Positions 53,380-62,840 of a stretch of 64,000 bases of DNA are shown here, piece by piece. The first letter of the stretch is position 1. Each line of letters begins with the position of its first letter. The notes beneath the pieces are model-generated. The model was not told the DNA's origin. It saw nothing but the letters and a program-made list of their open reading frames with translations, and searched no databases. The stretch is from the NCBI GenBank assembly GCA_965247455.1, contig CBDFHE010000018.1, positions 248,001 to 312,000 on the forward strand. Direction: 5' to 3'. Position numbers and translations under genes: made by a program. The stretch comes from JACZYA01 sp965247455 (GTDB taxonomy: Bacteria > Acidobacteriota > Terriglobia > Acidiferrales > 2-02-FULL-67-57).

Positions 53380-56300
53380 CTAGAAATTCACTTTTATCCC
53401 GAACTGGATCTCTCTTTCGTTGCCCGGAACGGTTGAAGTGATACTTCCAAAAACAGGCGACGCGATGTTATTGGCCGGCAAGTCAAAATTGGGGTGGTTA
53501 AACGCATTGTAGAATTCAGCTCGGAACTCAACGTTCGCTCTTTCGCCGATGGGTGTCCTCTTTATCAGTCCCAAATCCCAGTTCTGGAAGGAGGGACCCT
53601 CCACGATATTTCGCCCCGCATTCCCACGGGTGGCCGCGCAGGCAGTCAACGGAACAAAGGCGCTGGTGTTGAACCATTCACTCAGGGCCCGAGGGCCGCT
53701 GTTGGGATCGCCAACCAGATCCGTTCGGTCAATAGCAAAGTCGAACGCTGAGCACGACGAGCCCGCCGTGTCATAGACGCTAAACGGAAAGCCTGTCTGC
53801 GCGGACATTATGCCGGTCACCGCCCATCCCCCCAACACCTTTTCTGCCACTCCGCCTTGACCCTTGAAAGCCGGGATTTCCCAAAGCCAGTTCACGACAA
53901 AACGTTGGCGCACGTCGAAGAGAGCCCGGCCCTTCTCCAGGCCCAGGTCCTCGTAGGTACTCACCAGAGAGGCGGTTTGATTCAGCACGGCGCGGAAAGG
54001 CCCGGGCACGCTGAAGGTGTCTAACACCTTCGAGAAGGTGTAAGCAACGCCCAGGCTGAGCCCATGAGAAAACGGCCTCCTGAAACCTAGCTGAAGGCCG
54101 TGGTAGCTTGAGTTGAATTCAGTGGAGAGTTGAAGAAGAATGCTGTAGTCCGGGAAAGGACGCCGAGACTGGGCGTTGCCCGAGGTTGAGAACGGGAGCC
54201 CTGTCACAGGGTCAACCCCCGGAATATGTATCGGCCTATTTTGATATTCTTCGCTCCAGGAAGATTTCGCCCCGTCGTTCCTACATAGGCCAGCTTGAAT
54301 CAGGAAATCCGCCGGAAGTTGACGCTCAATGGTCAGATTCCACTGTTGTGCGTAGGGAACGCGCCAGTTCGGTTCCACAAACGTCAATTGATAAGGAGTA
54401 GATAAATGGGGCCAGTGTACTGCCCGGGAGTGACGACGGGGTTGGAGGCAAAAGGATCAGCCAATGTGCCTGGTGCCACCTGCCCTACATAGAAAGACAG
54501 AAATGGGGGTGCCACAACGCTTTGGTGCATGATGAAAAACGACGAGGTGTCGAAAAATATTCCATAGCCTCCACGCAGGCTGGTGCTAGCATCTCCAAAT
54601 ATGTCCCAGGCAAAACCAAACCGTGGAGCAAAGTTCTTCTTCCGGAGTTCTACGGTGGTATCGGTGACCCCCGGATCTCCGAAAAACAGTTGGCCCTCGT
54701 TAGCGGCCGGGAACACAGTCGATTGCACCCCAGGCCGGAAAGTGGCCCGCCGACTCCTAAGCTCCTTGTAGGGCGTTCTCAGCTCATACCTGAGGCCGAA
54801 ATTGAGGGTGAGTCGCGGGGTAACGCGAAAGTCATCTTGGATATACAGTTGCGTCCAAAAACTGCGCCAATCCCGATCCGCGCTGCCGGCGCCCTGTAGA
54901 ATGAGAAAGTGGAGATCGTCAATCAGCAGGTCTGCGATCGCATTGCCCGTGCTTCCCGCCTGAAGTACAATAGAGTACCGCCAAATGCTTGGGGGGAGAA
55001 TATGCTGTGCCGGATTCGCTGGACCTGCGCACCAAATTTCAAGCTGTGATTCCCTCTCAAATAGACGATGTCATCCCCAAGTTGAAAGGTGTTTTCCGCC
55101 CGGTCAGTAGGGCCGCTGGTGGAATATCCAGCGGCAGTTATTCCTGAAACGACTATCTGAGGCAATGCAAGCTCCTCCGCAACACCTACGGGAAACTGAA
55201 ATCCCAAATCTCTGATGGTGACTGCGGGGTCAGCAGCAAAAAAGGCTTGGCCAGCATATCTATGGTAGGAGAGCCGCACGGTATTGATCAAGGACGGTGA
55301 AAAAACATAGGTGTCTGCCAAAGTCACATTTTGGAATCTGAATGTATCCAGAGCGCTAAAGTCGGGCAAATTGATGATGCCGCCAAAATTGCCCGACACC
55401 CGCGGTGTCTGGCTCTCGCCGTCCACAAACCCGTATCGGCCCATGAATGTGTGCTTGTCGGAGATAGTATGATCCACCCGGATCAGGAAATTGTCGCGAT
55501 CGTTCGGACTTTGCCCCTGGAAATTGTGGATCGGGGCCCCACCGGGGTCATTCGGAAGCGGGTAATGGCTGATGATGTTTTGGCCGATGGGGGCGATGGT
55601 AACGATGTCGCCGGGGAAAGGGGAACCAGTACTGGGATCGATCGGTTGAACGGCCGATTGAGAGAAATCTCCGCTTTGCTCTAACGCTGTCGGTACGGTG
55701 GCAGCCAAGGGAACCCCCCGCGACTCCCGGAATCCCTCGTAGGAGCCGAAGAGAAAAGTTTTGTCGTTCTGGATAGGCCCTCCCAGGCTGAAGCCGAACT
55801 GATTGCGCCTCAGCGGAGACACCTCCGACGCAAAGAAATTCCGCGCGTCGAGCTTGTCATTCCGCAAGAACTCATACACGGTGCCATGGACTTCATTGCT
55901 GCCCGATTGGGTGACTACCGAGATAATCGAACCTCCTCCTCGGCCATATTCCGCCGAATACGAATTGGTCAGGATGCGAAATTCTTGCAGGGCGTCGGGG
56001 GGCGGCAAGAAGCCTGCTTCGCCTAAAAAGGCCTCATTGTTGTTGGCTCCATCCAGGAGATAGTTGTTGGACTGGCCACGCAAGCCGTTTACTTGGGGTG
56101 AGTTGGCAGACCCTCCCGGTGTTGGCGCAGTGTTGTTGGTACTCAGCTGCAACCCAGGAGTTGCGCCCGGTTGTAGAACGGCAAGCTGCAAAAAATTCCT
56201 GCCATTCAAAGGCAAGTCAACAATCCGGCGTTTGTCCACCGTCACGCCCAGAGTGGCCACCCTTGTCTCGATTTTCACCGTAGAGGCCAAAACCTCGACC

Positions 56301-56659
56301 ACTTCCGTCCGCGAGCCCACTTGGAGAGTAATGTCTACTCGGACGTTCTCTGCCACATCAATCACAACATTCCCTCGAGTGCCGCGCTTGAATCCCTCCT
56401 TCTCAGCACTAACCGAATACGTGCCCACTGGCAAGCGCGGGACAATATAGTAGCCTGCGTCCCCGGTGGTCACTTCACGGGAAAACCCGGTGGCGGGTGC
56501 AGTGATTGTGATGAGGGCTCCTGGCACCACAGCACCCGATGGATCCCTTACGTGTCCGACTATGGTGCCCGTCGTCTGCGCTTGTGCCAGCGGAGCCAAC
56601 ACCGCGCAGCAAAGGAAGGCCACCAAAAGGATGACCAGACTCGCCTTTTTCATCTTCAT
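53380..56659 (-). pseudogene. TonB-dependent receptor, Oar-like, with two frameshifts
   Basis: This is a second large outer-membrane receptor with the same layout as the one at 26320. It has a signal peptide (LLVAFLCCAVLAPLAQAQTTG), a carboxypeptidase-regulatory domain (GHVRDPSGAVVPGALITI), a plug (LPLNGRNFLQLAVL, NNYLLDGANNNEA, GGGSIISVVTQSGSNEVHGT) and a barrel ending in IQFGIKVNF. The frame breaks near 54985 (a base missing before AGGCGGGAAGC) and again near 54395 (before TCTACTCCTTATCAATTG). The intervening sequence reads as good receptor protein in the alternate frames. The ATG at 56659 has GGGGGA upstream. Either it is decaying or these are sequence errors; it would otherwise be about 1090 residues. 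Confidence 0.85.
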
Positions 56660-56825
56660 CGTCGTCCCCCTTGAACTAGTCACGTTTATGGGCTCCAACC
56701 GCCACTGGTTGGAACCAAATGTCTTGTCCGGGTGGAAAACCCCCCTCTGATCTTGCAGTAAGCACCTCTGTCATTTCAACACAACAACTGTCTGTGTATG
56801 TAGCTCGATGAGTGTCTTTTGTCAA

Positions 56826-56841
56826 GGCCAAAATGCCTACT
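56826..56841. repeat. Target-site duplication, left (16 bp)
   Basis: GGCCAAAATGCCTACT directly abuts the left TG terminus of the intact insertion sequence and is repeated with one mismatch at 58228-58243. Confidence 0.78.
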
Positions 56842-58227
56842 TGTAGCTGCAAAGTGAGAATGTCCTATTTGCGCAAAGTAGGAATGTCCTCTTTCATCAG
56901 GGCCAGGAGGGACGATGAGAGAGGAGCGAATCGAATTGAGCCAACGGGAGCAGGATCGGTTGAAGGTACTCCACCAAGTCGAGCAGGGCTATCTGACCCA
57001 GGTGGAAGCGGGCCGGCGGGTGCAGGTGAGCGTACGCCACCTGCGGCGTCTGCTGAGACGGGTGCGGGCGGAGGGGGACAGGGGCGTAGTGCATCGGCTG
57101 CGGGGGCGGCCCTCGAACCGGAAGATTCCAGCGGCCCTCCAGGGGCGCATCCTGGCCCAGGTGCGGCGGCGCTACGCCGACTTTGGGCCCACGCTGGCCA
57201 GCGAGCACCTGGCGCGAGATGGGTGGCAGGTCAGCCGGGAGACGCTGCGGCAGTGGATGACCGCCGCCGGGCTGTGGCGGTCGCGCCGGCAGCGGAGGCC
57301 GGCGGTGCACGTCTGGCGAGAGCGGCGGGCCGCCTTCGGCGAGTTGGTGATGATGGACAGCTCGCCCTATCGCTGGTTGGAGCGGCGCGGACCTCCCGTG
57401 CAGTTGATCGCGCTGATCGACGACGCTACCAGCCGGGTCTGGGGCCGCTTCGCCGCCCAGGACTCGACCGAGGAAAACCTGCGCACCCTGGCAGGCTGGC
57501 TCCGGCGCTGGGGACGGCCGCGGGCACTCTATACCGACAAAAGCAGCCTGTTCCGCACCACCCGCTCGGCCCGGCTCGACGAGCAGCTCGGCGGTCAGCC
57601 GGCCCGCACCCAGATCGGGCGGGCCCTGCAGGAGTTGGGGATCGAGTGGATTCCCGCCCACAGCCCCCAGGCCAAGGGGCGCATCGAGAGACTATTCGGC
57701 ACCTTGCAGGACCGCCTGGTCAAGGAGATGCGCCTGGCCGGGGTGCACACGGTGGAGCAGGCCAACCGCTTCCTGGCAGCAGTCTTCCTGCCTTTCTGGG
57801 AGCAGCGCTTCACCGTCGCTCCGCGCCAGCCGCACGATGCCCACCGCCCGCTGGGAGGCACCCAGCGGCTGGAGTCAATCCTGAGCGTGCGCGAACCGCG
57901 CCGGGTGGCAGGCGACTACACCGTGCGCTGGCAGGGCCAGCGCTGGGCGATCCCGCGCGCCCAGGTGCGAGCGGGGTTGCGGGGGGCGCGGGTGGAGGTC
58001 GAACGGCGGCTCGACGGCAGCCGCTGGGTCCGCTTCCGCGGCTCTTATCTCAGCCTGCGGCCCTGCCCGAGCCCGCCGCCCGCGCCCGCAACCCCCTTCG
58101 GCCTACGGCCTACGGGGCTTGCGGGCCCAAGGAAAGGCAAACGAAAGTACATTCCCCCTCCCGATCACCCTTGGAGGAGGACATTTCTATCTGGCAAAAA
58201 ACCGGACATTTCTACTTTGCGTTGACA
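56842..58227 (+). mobile_element. IS1202/ISNCY-like insertion sequence, intact copy (1386 bp)
   Basis: The element runs from a left end TGTAGCTGCAAAGTGAGAAT to a right end that, inverted, reads TGTCAACGCAAAGTAGAAAT. Both fit TGTnnnnGCAAAGT, then two variable bases and RAATGTCC, a 24-bp imperfect inverted repeat with TG..CA termini. A second AGTAGGAATGTCC-like box lies about 30 bp inside each end, as expected for transposase-binding sites. It contains one full transposase gene and is flanked by 16-bp direct repeats. A long target duplication and a DDE transposase of this type fit the IS1202 group, formerly placed with ISNCY; the family name is from memory of such features. Confidence 0.88.
56915..58225 (+). 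CDS. IS1202/ISNCY-like DDE transposase
   Basis: A 436-residue transposase. The N-terminal helix-turn-helix (LHQVEQGYLTQVEAGRRVQV, VRHLRRLLRRVRAEG) precedes a second DNA-binding segment (FGPTLASEHLARDGWQVSRE) and an rve-type catalytic core. Catalytic acids are the Asp in MMDSSPYRW, the Asp in LYTDKSSLF and the Glu in SPQAKGRIERLFG. The reading frame ends inside the right inverted repeat. A longer overlapping frame (489 residues) covering the same DNA lacks these motifs and is a high-GC artefact. A degraded copy lies at 13213-14362 in the other orientation. Confidence 0.93.
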   Translation: MREERIELSQREQDRLKVLHQVEQGYLTQVEAGRRVQVSVRHLRRLLRRVRAEGDRGVVHRLRGRPSNRKIPAALQGRILAQVRRRYADFGPTLASEHLARDGWQVSRETLRQWMTAAGLWRSRRQRRPAVHVWRERRAAFGELVMMDSSPYRWLERRGPPVQLIALIDDATSRVWGRFAAQDSTEENLRTLAGWLRRWGRPRALYTDKSSLFRTTRSARLDEQLGGQPARTQIGRALQELGIEWIPAHSPQAKGRIERLFGTLQDRLVKEMRLAGVHTVEQANRFLAAVFLPFWEQRFTVAPRQPHDAHRPLGGTQRLESILSVREPRRVAGDYTVRWQGQRWAIPRAQVRAGLRGARVEVERRLDGSRWVRFRGSYLSLRPCPSPPPAPATPFGLRPTGLAGPRKGKRKYIPPPDHPWRRTFLSGKKPDISTLR

Positions 58228-58243
58228 GACCAAAATGCCTACT
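58228..58243. repeat. Target-site duplication, right (16 bp)
   Basis: GACCAAAATGCCTACT begins at the first base after the right CA terminus of the intact insertion sequence and matches 56826-56841 except at its second base. Confidence 0.78.
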
Positions 58244-58321
58244 TTGCCCGACCCAGCGAAGAGCCTGAAGCCGGTCAATAACGGAACAGGTGTCGCCCGA
58301 CCGCGAGAGTATGCTCCTTCC

Positions 58322-58350
58322 TTGATCTTTTGCGGATTGTCAAATATCAT
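58322..58350 (+). promoter_or_regulatory. Candidate promoter of the second GntR operon
   Basis: TTGATC (58322-58327), a 17-nt spacer and TATCAT (58345-58350, 5 of 6 matches) lie about 30 nt upstream of the regulator's start codon. Confidence 0.5.
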
Positions 58351-58381
58351 TCACAGTTCTTGTTCGGAGGAGACAGAGGGA

Positions 58382-59344
58382 ATGAAATTTCAAATAAACG
58401 AGAGTTCCCGCTACCCCGGTCATGAGCAGATCAAGGAGCAAATACGGATCGCGATTTCGCTCGGCCATATCGGACCAGGGTATGCTCTGCCGTCAATTCG
58501 CGATTTGGAGAGGGATTTGGAGGTGGGTCGAACCGTCGTACACCGCGCATACCGCGAGTTGCAGCAAAGTGGGATTTTGACCTTGCAGCCACGCAAGGGG
58601 GTAGTGGTCTCCCGGAAGATTGTTTTGCCCACGAGCAACCACCAGGCACGCCGCTGTGAGCTCTTGGCCAACAGGGTTGTGCGTGAGGCTAAAAGGATTG
58701 GCGTGCTCGGGAGTTCGTTTGCTGAATTCCTTTACCACCGGGTACAGATCCGCGAGCAACGTAGGCCTCCCATCGCCTTCGTTATGAGTATCAAGACTGA
58801 GGCCCTTGAGTGCGCTGAGCAGATTGGTCGCGCGTGGGGAACAAACGTGGCTGCGGTTTCGCTCGACGAATTCAAGAGGTTGAAACGATCGGAAATTTCT
58901 TTTCGCTGGGTTCTCATGCCTTTTTACGAATACGAATGGGTCGCGCGGATGGCGAAAAGACTCAAAGTGGAAGTCGCTCCAATTGTGCTCAAATTCAGTG
59001 CAGCATTCATTGCAGAGCTAGCCTTGGCGCTCAAAGCACGTAAGGCACTGATCATTCTTGCAGATGAAGATTTTGAACGTCATGGTCAACAATTGATCGG
59101 CGAGCTGATAAGCAGAATCGAGCCGGATCGAGCGCAGCGGCTCGTGACCCGTCCCCTTTCGGAGGTTAAGAACATCGAGGCCGCCGCAAGGTCGGGAAAA
59201 TATTCGCGGGTTTATATCGGGGATCGGCTCTGGGATTCACTCGACCCAAGAATTAAAGAGCTGCCCAAACTTGGACACCCACGGGTCGAGATTGACAACA
59301 ACTCTCTTCAGCAGGCCAAGGTAAAATTGGGCCTGCTCGTCTAG
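58382..59344 (+). CDS. GntR-type regulator, paralogue of the one at 16761
   Basis: This 320-residue regulator has a GntR winged helix at residues about 10-75 (HEQIKEQIRIAISLGHIGPGY, LPSIRDLERDLEVGRTVVHR, LQQSGILTLQPRKGVVVS) and the same unclassified C-terminal region as the first GntR protein (FRWVLMPFYEYEWVARMAKR, ALKARKALIILADEDFERHG, YSRVYIGDRLWDSLDPRIKE). The corresponding segments in the paralogue are FVLADRDKRGYG and LIIVSNRLWDQI. The ATG at 58382 fits the family start; 49 upstream codons in frame run back towards the IS end and are rejected. It heads the M24-oxidoreductase-ornithine-cyclodeaminase gene set and lies just outside the insertion sequence. Confidence 0.86.
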   Translation: MKFQINESSRYPGHEQIKEQIRIAISLGHIGPGYALPSIRDLERDLEVGRTVVHRAYRELQQSGILTLQPRKGVVVSRKIVLPTSNHQARRCELLANRVVREAKRIGVLGSSFAEFLYHRVQIREQRRPPIAFVMSIKTEALECAEQIGRAWGTNVAAVSLDEFKRLKRSEISFRWVLMPFYEYEWVARMAKRLKVEVAPIVLKFSAAFIAELALALKARKALIILADEDFERHGQQLIGELISRIEPDRAQRLVTRPLSEVKNIEAAARSGKYSRVYIGDRLWDSLDPRIKELPKLGHPRVEIDNNSLQQAKVKLGLLV

Positions 59345-59428
59345 ACACGGTTATGTCTACCAACAACACCCGATCCGAATACTGTTGCTTGGATCACACA
59401 AGCGGATGGTCAGCGGGGCTGAGGCAAA

Positions 59429-60619
59429 ATGAGAATTAACGAATACAAGCCGGATACGGATAGTTCTCGACGACTCGTTGAAGGGAACATCAAGCGCTTG
59501 AATAGGCTGATGGAGCGAGATGGTGTTGACGCACTTTTTGTCATCACAGTTGATAACTGGCGCTACCTGACCGGACTGCCTGTTCATCACAGCATTTCCT
59601 ACGCCACTGTCAACGCAGCAATTTTGCCCAAAGGTTCTCCCTTACCAGTTCTTATGCCACTTGACTTCTTCGCGAGTCGCATCCGAGTTGCGGCACCTTG
59701 GTACTCCATCATCAAAGAGCTACCTTTCCCTGGTACCCCAGAAGCTTTACAACCTACCGGAAGCGATCAGTGGGGAAAACTCATTGCGGAGGCTTTTGTT
59801 GAGCTCGGCATAGCTAACCGGGTCTTGGCAATCGATCCCGGGACACCGTGGGTAATTCAACAGCGAATTCGTGAGTGCCTGCCCGAAGCAACCCTTCGAG
59901 ATGCCTCTAAACTTTTAGCTGAAGCTAGGCTGATCAAGAATGACGACGAAGTGGAAGCCATTCGGAAGGCGTGCAGGATCGCTGACATCGCGATTGAGAC
60001 TGCCCTGTCCGGCCTTCAGGCAAACACGCCCGAGTATGAGTTGGCCGCCGTGGTGGAATCCGTTTTCCGCCGCAACGGGGCGGAATTCCCCAGCATGATG
60101 CCGTGCATCTTCTCTGGGGATCATCCTTTACTTGGCTATATTTGTTCATCCGATAGAAAAGTGCAATCCGGAGAGCTGGTGAGAATCGATATTGGGTGTG
60201 CAGTGGACGGATACTGTTCTTGTATCGCGCGAACTGGATTTGCAGGTCAGCCTAGTTCAGAGCTAATGGAGACTTACGAACTTCTTCGAGAAGCTCTTCG
60301 TGCAGGGATTGATGCGGTCCGTCCCGGCGTCACGAACGTTCAAGTGCATCAAACAATGCACCAAGTCCTGCACAAAGGATCCAGCGGCAAGTACGGACTG
60401 GATTGGTACGGTGGTCACGGCATCGGGCTTGGCCTCCATGAACAGCCAATGATTGGTTCCGCTGGCACAGTCACGCAGATCGTGTTACAACCCGGAATGG
60501 TATTTGCTCTGGAACCGTCTGTCTTGTTGCCTGGCAAAGGCTGGCTGGGACTGGAAGACAATCTAGTCGTGCGACCCGGAGGAGCAGAAGTCCTAAGTTT
60601 TGCCAAGTACGAGTTGTAA
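59429..60619 (+). CDS. M24 family peptidase (Xaa-Pro dipeptidase-like) with an altered metal ligand
   Basis: A 396-residue pita-bread-fold protein like prolidase or aminopeptidase P. The creatinase-like N-terminal domain spans residues about 20-165 (RDGVDALFVITVDNWRYLTG). The catalytic domain shows the first metal Asp (RIDIGCAVDGY), the His in GHGIGLGLHEQP, the Glu in ALEPSV and the Glu in GLEDNLVV. The second Asp, normally in YCSDxxRT, is Cys here (YCSCIARTG, codon TGT near 60222). With one of five metal ligands changed, the dinuclear site may be altered or lost. GHGIG rather than GHSFG argues against creatinase. It lies 84 nt after the GntR gene. Confidence 0.87.
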   Translation: MRINEYKPDTDSSRRLVEGNIKRLNRLMERDGVDALFVITVDNWRYLTGLPVHHSISYATVNAAILPKGSPLPVLMPLDFFASRIRVAAPWYSIIKELPFPGTPEALQPTGSDQWGKLIAEAFVELGIANRVLAIDPGTPWVIQQRIRECLPEATLRDASKLLAEARLIKNDDEVEAIRKACRIADIAIETALSGLQANTPEYELAAVVESVFRRNGAEFPSMMPCIFSGDHPLLGYICSSDRKVQSGELVRIDIGCAVDGYCSCIARTGFAGQPSSELMETYELLREALRAGIDAVRPGVTNVQVHQTMHQVLHKGSSGKYGLDWYGGHGIGLGLHEQPMIGSAGTVTQIVLQPGMVFALEPSVLLPGKGWLGLEDNLVVRPGGAEVLSFAKYEL

Positions 60620-60851
60620 AAGACCCAAAGAATCTATCTATGCGCTGCAAAGAAAAAGGCATGGTTGACAATCTGTGTTTGATCTCCAAGCGACGTTCTC
60701 ACAGAGCAGTCTGCGATGGGTCACGATCCAGAGATAACCCTGATCCGCGTTGGAATGCGTCCTGGAGAATGCGTGAAGAAGCCAGCCACACGCCCTAGCT
60801 TGCCAGGCGCCGAAATTTTGCTGCAGATTGCATACTCGGCAGTCGACTCCC

Positions 60852-61726
60852 ATGAGACGGGAAGATGTTGTTGTGATTGGCGGCGGGGTGATAGGTGTCT
60901 GTTCAACGTATTACCTCGCGACACAGGGCCGAGACGTCACGCTCATTGAGAAGAGCGATGTCTGTGCAGGCTGTTCTTACGGGAACGCAGGGCTCATTGT
61001 CCCTAGCCACTCCATTCCACTTGCGGTTCCTGGCGTATTGACGAAGGCGCTCAAGTGGATGCTTGATGAGCAGAGTTCCCTCTACATCAGACTTCGTTTC
61101 GATCTCGAACTCTCTCGTGGCTCTGGAAATTCGGTAGTGCCTGCAGGGAAAGGCAGGTGCGGAAGGCTATGCCGATGCTCCGTGACCTGAGCCGTGCCAG
61201 CCTCGAACTGTTTCAGCAGCTGGCTGCCATCCAAGGGCTAGACTTCGGCTTTCGACAAAACGGTTTGCTGATGCTTTTCAGGACCCGCCCTGGCTATGAG
61301 GAAGGCCTCAAAGAGGCGGGGTCGCTCCGGGAGATTGGCACCGAATCAAACGTGCTGAGCACGGCGGATGTTCGCCGGCTGGAGCCCGCCGTTTTGCCCA
61401 GCGTAATCGGTGGGGTTTATTTCCCCCAGGATGCTCACCTCAATCCCGCCGATTTTGTTCGGGGTTTGGCTCACGAGGCCGAGGAATTAGGTGTCCACAT
61501 ATGTAGATCGACGGAGGTTTTGAAATTAGAAACTTCGGCTCAAAGGATTTCCACTGTCAAGACGACCCGGGGTGATTTTTGGCCTGATCAGGTGGTACTG
61601 GCAGGTCCTCAACGTGATCTCTTGTCCGTTGATGGTCCGGCACAGAAGTGTCTGCACGGTTGGGGAGACAACACTTGCAGGAACCACAGAGGTCTTTTAT
61701 GCACATTTTTTCTGACGATCAGGTGA
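60852..61726 (+). pseudogene. FAD-dependent D-amino-acid/sarcosine oxidase-like gene, frameshifted and 3'-truncated
   Basis: The start MRREDVVVIGGGVIGVCSTY and then YLATQGRDVTLIEKSDVCAG is a DadA/DAO-type FAD-binding fold. The frame breaks at about 61122; a missing base would restore SRWLWKFGSACRERQVRKAM, and the next segment (RASLELFQQLAAIQGLDFGF to VVLAGPQRDLL) continues the family. The family C-terminal about 150 residues are absent: after about 61600 the frame reads through unrelated sequence to a stop at 61726, inside the start of the next gene. A deletion has probably joined it to the ornithine-cyclodeaminase gene. Its 5' end is duplicated at 43306-43381. Confidence 0.85.
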
Positions 61727-62667
61727 GGAAGCTATTGGTGCCAAGAAAAGTGAGGGCGGCCATCGAAGAGTCGTTCGGACGCGACTATCGTTCCACCGCT
61801 CAGATGCCCACTCGTATGCATCTCGACATCCCGTCTACCGGTGTGCTGCTAACCATGCCCTGCTACGACAGCGGACTCCCGGGCCTGGGGATCAAACTGG
61901 TCACCGTTCGAGAAGGGGCAGTGCGGAGCAACAATCGCATAGAAGCGACTTATCTTTTGCTTGACCCCGAAACGGGCAAGGTCCTGGCACTACTAGCTGC
62001 CAACCACCTTACGGACTTACGAACCGCCGCTACCTCTGCAGTGGCTACCAGGCACTTGGCACGTATGGAAGCCAAGACCTTAGGGATTTTTGGAACGGGC
62101 CGACAAGCGCGAGCACACATCAACGTACTGCCAGAAGTGCGGGATTTTCAGAGAGTGCTAGTTTGCGGTTCCCACCGGGCACACAGCAAAGAATTTGCTC
62201 GCCGAATCGCGGCAGAAAAGGACCTAGAGGTTGAGGCGGTGGAGGCGCGCAGATGCGTTGTGGAGTCCGACGTTATTTGTACTTGCACGACATCGAAAGA
62301 GCCCCTTTTTGAGGGGCGGTGGCTGCGTCCAGGGACGCACCTCAACTTGGTGGGGGCTTTTCGACCCACCACACGGGAAGTGGACAACGAGACCATTCGG
62401 CGGGCTCGGGTGGTAGTGGATACCTACGAAGGCGCACTGGCCGAGGCAGGCGATCTGCTCATCCCTTTGAGGCAAGGTATCATCAACCGCCAGCATCTTG
62501 TGGCCGACCTACACGAGATCGTTAGTGGAAAGAAGCCAGGACGCAAGTCCCCAGAGGAGATTACAGTTTTTGAAAGCCTGGGTTGTGCACTGGAAGACCT
62601 CGTCACTGCAAAGTTGGTCTATGAGGAGGCTCTCCGCCAAAGTGGTTGGGAGGGGTCACAGAGGTGA
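61699..62667 (+). CDS. Ornithine cyclodeaminase / mu-crystallin family protein
   Basis: A 322-residue NAD(P)-binding protein of the OCD/mu-crystallin family, which includes ornithine cyclodeaminase, ketimine reductases and alanine dehydrogenase. It shows PTRMHLDIPSTGVLLTMPCY, GIKLVTV, the Rossmann loop LGIFGTGRQARAHINVL, the Ser/Arg recognition region VCGSHR, and the C-terminal VFESLGCALEDLVTAKLVYE. The ATG at 61699 has AGAGG seven nt upstream; 17 codons upstream in frame lie within the truncated oxidoreductase. In this context it may process proline- or imine-type products of amino-acid oxidation. Confidence 0.92.
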   Translation: MHIFSDDQVRKLLVPRKVRAAIEESFGRDYRSTAQMPTRMHLDIPSTGVLLTMPCYDSGLPGLGIKLVTVREGAVRSNNRIEATYLLLDPETGKVLALLAANHLTDLRTAATSAVATRHLARMEAKTLGIFGTGRQARAHINVLPEVRDFQRVLVCGSHRAHSKEFARRIAAEKDLEVEAVEARRCVVESDVICTCTTSKEPLFEGRWLRPGTHLNLVGAFRPTTREVDNETIRRARVVVDTYEGALAEAGDLLIPLRQGIINRQHLVADLHEIVSGKKPGRKSPEEITVFESLGCALEDLVTAKLVYEEALRQSGWEGSQR

Positions 62668-62840
62668 CCGGGTGTTTGTTGGTCGAAGCTTGATAAAGAC
62701 CAATGGAGTACGTTCACCCTTGCTAGGAACAGTCCTTCCCCGACGTCGCCAACACACACGATGTCAGGGTCGTCATCCCAACAAAGAATGATTGGTTCGA
62801 CGGGCTGGTATGCTCTGGAGAATGAATCCCTCGTACTGGT

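Noticed and set aside
13213..58227. Calling the block a functional composite transposon
   Set aside because: The left IS copy lacks one terminal repeat and a working transposase, and no target duplication around the whole block was found.
56812..58281. A 489-residue open frame over the intact insertion sequence
   Set aside because: It overlaps the true transposase in another frame, lacks DDE and helix-turn-helix motifs, and is arginine/alanine-rich as expected for a high-GC shadow frame.
59429..60619. Creatinase assignment for the M24 protein, which would complete a creatinine-to-sarcosine route with HyuAB
   Set aside because: The active-site loop GHGIGLGLHEQP and the retained Glu ligands are prolidase-like; no creatinase-specific signature is seen, and no N-carbamoylsarcosine amidase is present.
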